Program-made: the position numbers and the translations under genes
In this document: piece by piece, positions 6,001 through 6,501 of the stretch
How positions within the stretch are numbered: position 1 is the first letter of the stretch
Layout: every line of letters starts with the position of its first letter
Source of the DNA: an uncultured Phycisphaera sp.
Lineage (GTDB): Bacteria > Planctomycetota > Phycisphaerae > Phycisphaerales > SM1A02
Length of the DNA: 6,501 bases
NCBI GenBank assembly: GCA_937911845.1
Contig: CALDQF010000467.1
Coordinates: 1-6,501 of the forward strand
Direction: 5' to 3'
Notes under the pieces: model-generated
Told to the model about the DNA's origin: nothing
The model's database searches: none
The model's input: the letters and a program-made list of their open reading frames with translations, nothing else

Positions 6001-6501
6001 TGTTCGCGGACCCAGTTCGAGTGGCTGATGTTGCGCAGTCTTTGTTGCAAGCTCGATCTCAGATGCGGCAGCGCATGGGAGCGGGGGCTCGCGCTGTGGC
6101 CGAGACTGCGGTGGTGTTGCCCGATTTGCGATCCAACAGTTTGTTGGTGACCGCCACGCAGACTGGTTTTGAAATTGTCCAAGACCTCGTGCTGCAACTG
6201 GACGTGGAGCGTGACCTCAATGAGACCGTCTTTGAGGTAATCCCAGTGGGTCGAGCGGGACTGTCGCGGACGGCTGACGCGGTCGGACGGTTGCTGGAGC
6301 GACGCACCGTTGGGCTCTCTTCTTCGGAACGAGCGCGGCGTCAACCATTGGTGATTCCTGATGCTCGCACCGGCGCCTTGTTGGTGGCCGCCGCACCTGA
6401 GAGGCTACTGATGGCTGTTCCTGCACTGCTGCAAGCTCTGGCCTACAACGAGAGTGTATTGACAGAATTAGAAGGCTTTTTGATGGACATCCCAGTTGAA
6501 C
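1..6501 (+). CDS. Giant secretin N-domain (NolW-like) tandem-repeat protein, partial at both ends
   Basis: One frame is open across the whole window: first complete codon at base 3, last at 6498-6500, 2,166 residues without a stop. The start lies upstream, because the sequence opens inside a repeat; the in-frame ATG at 54-56 falls mid-domain and is not the start. The stop lies downstream. The protein is about 25 degenerate repeats averaging 84 residues. Each has a beta-alpha-loop-beta-beta-alpha pattern with an R-x-F-x-L strand, an A-D-A-x-x-V-A helix, a T-N-A-L-I-V type strand and a final helix ending in L-D. This matches the secretin N1-N3 (NolW-like) domain, which builds periplasmic rings in type II/III secretion and type IV pilus secretins. 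Those proteins have one to three copies; this one has many times more and shows no secretin barrel signature in the window. It has no cysteine, six tryptophans (residues 336, 1276, 1303, 1352, 1428, 1815), little lysine and many acidic residues, consistent with export. No signal peptide can be assessed. The coding call is near certain, the family good, and the function (envelope scaffold or multi-ring conduit) inferred. Confidence 0.95.
3..143 (+). other. Repeat unit 0 (C-terminal half only, cut by window edge)
   Basis: Residues 1-47 fit the second half of a unit: a hairpin strand K-D-R-T-L-I-L-A-G-P (residues 23-32) followed by a helix ending V-F-D at 45-47. Its first half must lie upstream, which shows that the gene began before this window. 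Confidence 0.6.
165..380 (+). other. Repeat unit 1, divergent NolW-like domain
   Basis: Residues 55-126. The first strand is D-I-V-I-L-P-L-R and the first helix starts at P-D-A-Q-A-S-V. The hairpin strand, E-G-T-V-R-I-E-A-T at 101-109, lacks the T-N hallmark. The closing helix ends in E-L-D (122-124). Assigned mainly by spacing and hydrophobic pattern. Confidence 0.5.
396..593 (+). other. Repeat unit 2, shortest unit
   Basis: Residues 132-197, about 66 residues, with almost no loop between helix 1 and strand 2. It starts T-V-R-Q-V-S-V, has helix A-A-D-V-A-G-D-L, hairpin strand L-N-A-L-L-L-T-G at 174-181, and closes R-V-D at 195-197. It approximates the minimal fold of the repeat. Confidence 0.6.
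606..833 (+). other. Repeat unit 3, divergent
   Basis: Residues 202-277. The opening strand is Q-V-V-R-T-V-S-V. The first helix carries a short extra lead (D-P-E-L-L-V-E-D-A-R). The hairpin strand E-V-V-L-L-S-G at 251-257 lacks T-N, and the last helix has no closing L-D. Confidence 0.5.
840..1052 (+). other. Repeat unit 4
   Basis: Residues 280-350. The first strand is V-R-R-V-V-A-V-Q-R. The first helix, D-A-E-E-V-A-E-R-L, is canonical. The hairpin strand is I-T-N-E-L-M-L-I-G at 324-332, the first unit in the window to carry the T-N hallmark. It ends K-V-D-R-L and contains the first tryptophan, residue 336. Confidence 0.65.
1065..1280 (+). other. Repeat unit 5
   Basis: Residues 355-426. First strand L-R-L-L-G-V, helix T-D-A-A-T-V-A-D-L-L, a short Arg-rich loop (379-390), then hairpin strand G-A-N-V-L-I-I-T-A at 399-407 and a closing helix. 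From here the repeats look more canonical than units 0-3. Confidence 0.7.
1287..1538 (+). other. Repeat unit 6, canonical
   Basis: Residues 429-512. The strand R-V-I-R-I-F-P-L and helix A-Q-A-E-E-L-A-R-T-L are followed by a loop of about 20 residues. The hallmark R-Q-T-N-S-L-I-V-D-A is at 485-494 and the unit closes Q-L-D-R-E. It is one of the clearest matches to the NolW-like pattern. Confidence 0.8.
1542..1775 (+). other. Repeat unit 7
   Basis: Residues 514-591. First strand S-I-R-T-Y-R-L, helix E-A-D-P-Q-R-V-A-A-S-L, hairpin strand A-T-K-S-L-I-I-S-G-P at 564-573 (Lys in place of the hallmark Asn), and closing N-L-D followed by a Pro-Pro linker (591-592). Confidence 0.8.
1776..2012 (+). 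other. Repeat unit 8, canonical
   Basis: Residues 592-670. First strand L-R-F-F-Q-L, helix H-A-Q-A-E-R-M-A-Q-M-F, hallmark P-E-T-N-T-L-I-V-S-A at 643-652, closing R-L-D. All elements of the family pattern are present, with a modest helix-to-strand loop. Confidence 0.8.
2016..2411 (+). other. Repeat unit 9 with about 60-residue loop insertion
   Basis: Residues 672-803, the longest unit. The core is canonical: strand F-R-T-Q-R-L, helix D-A-E-E-I-A-R-N-L, hallmark P-A-T-N-S-L-V-Y-L-G at 774-783. Between helix 1 and strand 2, residues about 705-765 form a Ser/Pro/Gly-rich insertion with a small hydrophobic patch (L-V-A-A-A-A-L-G-V-L, 746-755) too short for a membrane span. The unit runs into a four-proline linker (803-806). 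Confidence 0.75.
2412..2639 (+). other. Repeat unit 10
   Basis: Residues 804-879. After the polyproline linker: strand E-I-L-S-I-E-L-P, helix D-P-G-A-L-T-Q-L-L-R, hallmark P-D-S-N-A-L-V-V-T-G at 852-861, and a closing helix ending without L-D. Confidence 0.75.
2649..2930 (+). other. Repeat unit 11 with extended aromatic loop
   Basis: Residues 883-976. First strand A-R-V-F-R-L, helix A-A-A-D-V-V-A-A-A-V. A long loop (about 910-948) is rich in aromatic residues near its start (F-N-Y-F). Hairpin strand S-T-G-T-V-M-V-T-A-P is at 950-959, closing E-L-D-R-Q. Confidence 0.7.
2940..3173 (+). other. Repeat unit 12, canonical
   Basis: Residues 980-1057. The strand S-V-R-T-F-R-L, helix F-A-Q-A-E-T-M-R-R and hallmark D-V-R-T-N-T-L-V-V-A-G at 1028-1038 make this one of the best matches to the secretin N-domain consensus. 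It closes T-L-D-V. Confidence 0.85.
3180..3392 (+). other. Repeat unit 13, compact
   Basis: Residues 1060-1130. First strand R-K-I-E-L-V, helix D-P-S-T-V-A-R-A-I, very short loop, hairpin D-P-R-T-R-S-I-A-L-G-G at 1101-1111 (Arg at the hallmark Asn position), closing L-L-D. Confidence 0.75.
3393..3656 (+). other. Repeat unit 14, canonical with moderate loop
   Basis: Residues 1131-1218. First strand V-L-R-T-F-R-L, helix R-A-D-E-A-V-R-L-L, a Gly/Thr-rich loop (1161-1183), hallmark D-Q-R-T-N-A-V-V-V-N-A at 1189-1199, and an Ala/Pro-rich joint (1215-1221) to the next unit. Confidence 0.8.
3657..3869 (+). other. Repeat unit 15
   Basis: Residues 1219-1289. First strand R-E-F-H-V-V-Q-L, helix H-A-M-A-D-D-V-V-Y-T-L, hairpin R-D-A-N-R-V-I-V-R-A at 1262-1271, closing S-L-D-R-A. 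Tryptophan 1276 sits at the start of the second helix. Confidence 0.75.
3873..4100 (+). other. Repeat unit 16
   Basis: Residues 1291-1366. First strand V-T-E-I-V-S-L, helix S-E-A-K-Q-V-R-E-A-L, a Tyr/Ala-rich loop (1317-1330), hairpin D-P-S-T-G-S-L-V-V-S-A at 1337-1347, closing K-L-D-R-E-E. It carries two tryptophans (1303, 1352), more than any other unit. Confidence 0.8.
4101..4388 (+). other. Repeat unit 17 with Arg/Gly/Asp-rich loop
   Basis: Residues 1367-1462. Strand L-R-S-F-T-L, helix H-A-D-A-R-A-V-A-R-A-I, hallmark T-E-T-N-S-V-V-V-A-A at 1435-1444, closing S-L-D. The loop at about 1399-1428 is strongly hydrophilic (G-R-N-Q-R-G-N-Q then R-G-R-E-D-R-D) and looks disordered. Confidence 0.8.
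4401..4610 (+). other. Repeat unit 18, compact
   Basis: Residues 1467-1536. First strand V-V-E-V-I-R-I, helix S-V-V-I-A-D-E-L-R-R, short basic loop (A-K-R-R-N), hallmark V-A-S-N-A-I-I-V-S-A at 1509-1518. The last helix ends A-L-E, without the usual L-D. Confidence 0.75.
4620..4844 (+). other. Repeat unit 19
   Basis: Residues 1540-1614. First strand A-V-L-I-I-D-L, helix S-P-Q-D-A-Q-R-F-L, Gly/Ala-rich loop (1565-1575), hairpin P-G-R-N-A-I-V-V-A at 1587-1595, closing A-L-D-R-E. Confidence 0.75.
4848..5159 (+). other. Repeat unit 20 with about 35-residue loop
   Basis: Residues 1616-1719. First strand E-V-R-L-V-Q-L, helix R-A-D-A-I-A-N-I-V-R-R, loop at about 1646-1681, hallmark T-S-S-N-T-V-V-V-T-S at 1691-1700, closing L-L-D-R-V-P. 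It is the first of three consecutive long-loop units. Confidence 0.8.
5163..5432 (+). other. Repeat unit 21, canonical hallmark
   Basis: Residues 1721-1810. First strand V-N-V-M-V-L, helix D-A-D-A-F-S-A-L-V, Ser/Pro/Gly loop (about 1750-1775), and the hallmark D-D-R-T-N-A-I-V-V-A-G at 1782-1792. That hairpin is close to the textbook secretin N-domain sequence. Closes K-M-D-V-P. Confidence 0.85.
5442..5735 (+). other. Repeat unit 22 with about 35-residue loop
   Basis: Residues 1814-1911. First strand P-R-L-F-P-V, helix A-N-V-E-D-L-A-S-R-L, loop at about 1842-1877, hairpin S-R-L-G-A-V-L-V-V-A at 1884-1893 (Gly at the hallmark Asn position), closing M-L-D-V-P. Carries tryptophan 1815. Confidence 0.75.
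5739..5966 (+). other. Repeat unit 23
   Basis: Residues 1913-1988. First strand G-F-A-S-I-G-L, helix S-A-E-L-V-A-G-R-L, short acidic Gly-Asp loop, hallmark V-A-S-N-A-I-I-L-S-G at 1961-1970, closing T-L-D. Confidence 0.75.
5970..6209 (+). other. Repeat unit 24
   Basis: Residues 1990-2069. First strand V-V-V-E-T-I-G-L-V, helix R-V-A-D-V-A-Q-S-L-L, an Arg/Met/Ala-rich loop (2018-2033), hallmark L-R-S-N-S-L-L-V-T-A at 2042-2051, closing Q-L-D-V. Confidence 0.75.
6213..6452 (+). other. Repeat unit 25, last complete unit in window
   Basis: Residues 2071-2150. First strand V-F-E-V-I-P-V, helix T-A-D-A-V-G-R-L-L, Ser/Arg loop, hairpin D-A-R-T-G-A-L-L-V-A-A at 2120-2130 (Gly for the hallmark Asn). 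The last helix ends without L-D. Confidence 0.7.
6453..6500 (+). other. Start of repeat unit 26 or of a C-terminal region (cut by window edge)
   Basis: Residues 2151-2166 include G-F-L-M-D-I-P-V, which could be the first strand of another unit. The frame is still open at the window end, so the protein continues. Sixteen residues are too few to decide between a further repeat and a different domain. Confidence 0.4.

Noticed and set aside
165..6452. KH-type RNA-binding repeats
   Set aside because: The secretin N-domain is topologically related to KH domains, but the units lack a consistent G-x-x-G loop between helices, and the acidic, cysteine-free composition argues against nucleic-acid binding.
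6213..6500. Start of a secretin beta-barrel domain at the window end
   Set aside because: Residues 2071-2150 fit another N-domain repeat, and the last 16 residues show none of the V-P and I-P-x-x-G-x-L-F type barrel signatures. A barrel further downstream cannot be excluded.

Overview
The whole 6.5 kb window lies inside one very large protein-coding gene on the + strand. The frame whose first complete codon starts at base 3 has no stop through base 6500, which is 2,166 consecutive sense codons. Neither the true start nor the stop is in the window. There is no intergenic DNA, RNA gene, mobile element, CRISPR array, promoter or terminator that I can support. The many 60-157 codon open frames on both strands are shadows of this one frame.

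The protein is a string of degenerate repeats averaging about 84 residues. I count 25 essentially complete units, numbered 1-25, plus a partial unit at each edge. Each unit reads as strand (R-x-F-x-L type), helix (A-D-A-x-x-V-A type), a variable loop, strand, a hallmark hairpin strand (D-x-R-T-N-A-L-I-V-x-A/G type), then a helix that usually ends in L-D. This is the pattern of the secretin N-domain (NolW-like, 'bacterial type II/III secretion system short domain', Pfam Secretin_N). That domain forms the N1-N3 periplasmic rings of GspD and PilQ type secretins, which normally carry one to three copies. No secretin beta-barrel domain is visible here.

Region by region: bases 3-1052 (partial unit 0 and units 1-4) hold the most divergent repeats; bases 1065-2012 (units 5-8) become canonical; bases 2016-2411 (unit 9) carry a loop insertion of about 60 residues; bases 2412-4388 (units 10-17) are mostly canonical, with an Arg/Gly/Asp-rich loop in unit 17; bases 4401-6452 (units 18-25) include three long-loop units in a row (20-22); bases 6453-6500 begin either another unit or a C-terminal segment.

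The protein has no cysteine in 2,166 residues, only six tryptophans, little lysine and many Asp/Glu/Arg. This fits an acidic extracytoplasmic protein. Base composition is moderately GC-rich (about 57% in the one line counted), with frequent TTG (Leu) and CGA (Arg) codons. Giant genes, this codon flavour and multiplied secretin N-domains together suggest a planctomycete (Pirellulales-like or related). That assignment is inference and could be wrong. The working idea is a giant periplasmic or envelope-spanning scaffold or multi-ring conduit built from secretin ring modules.
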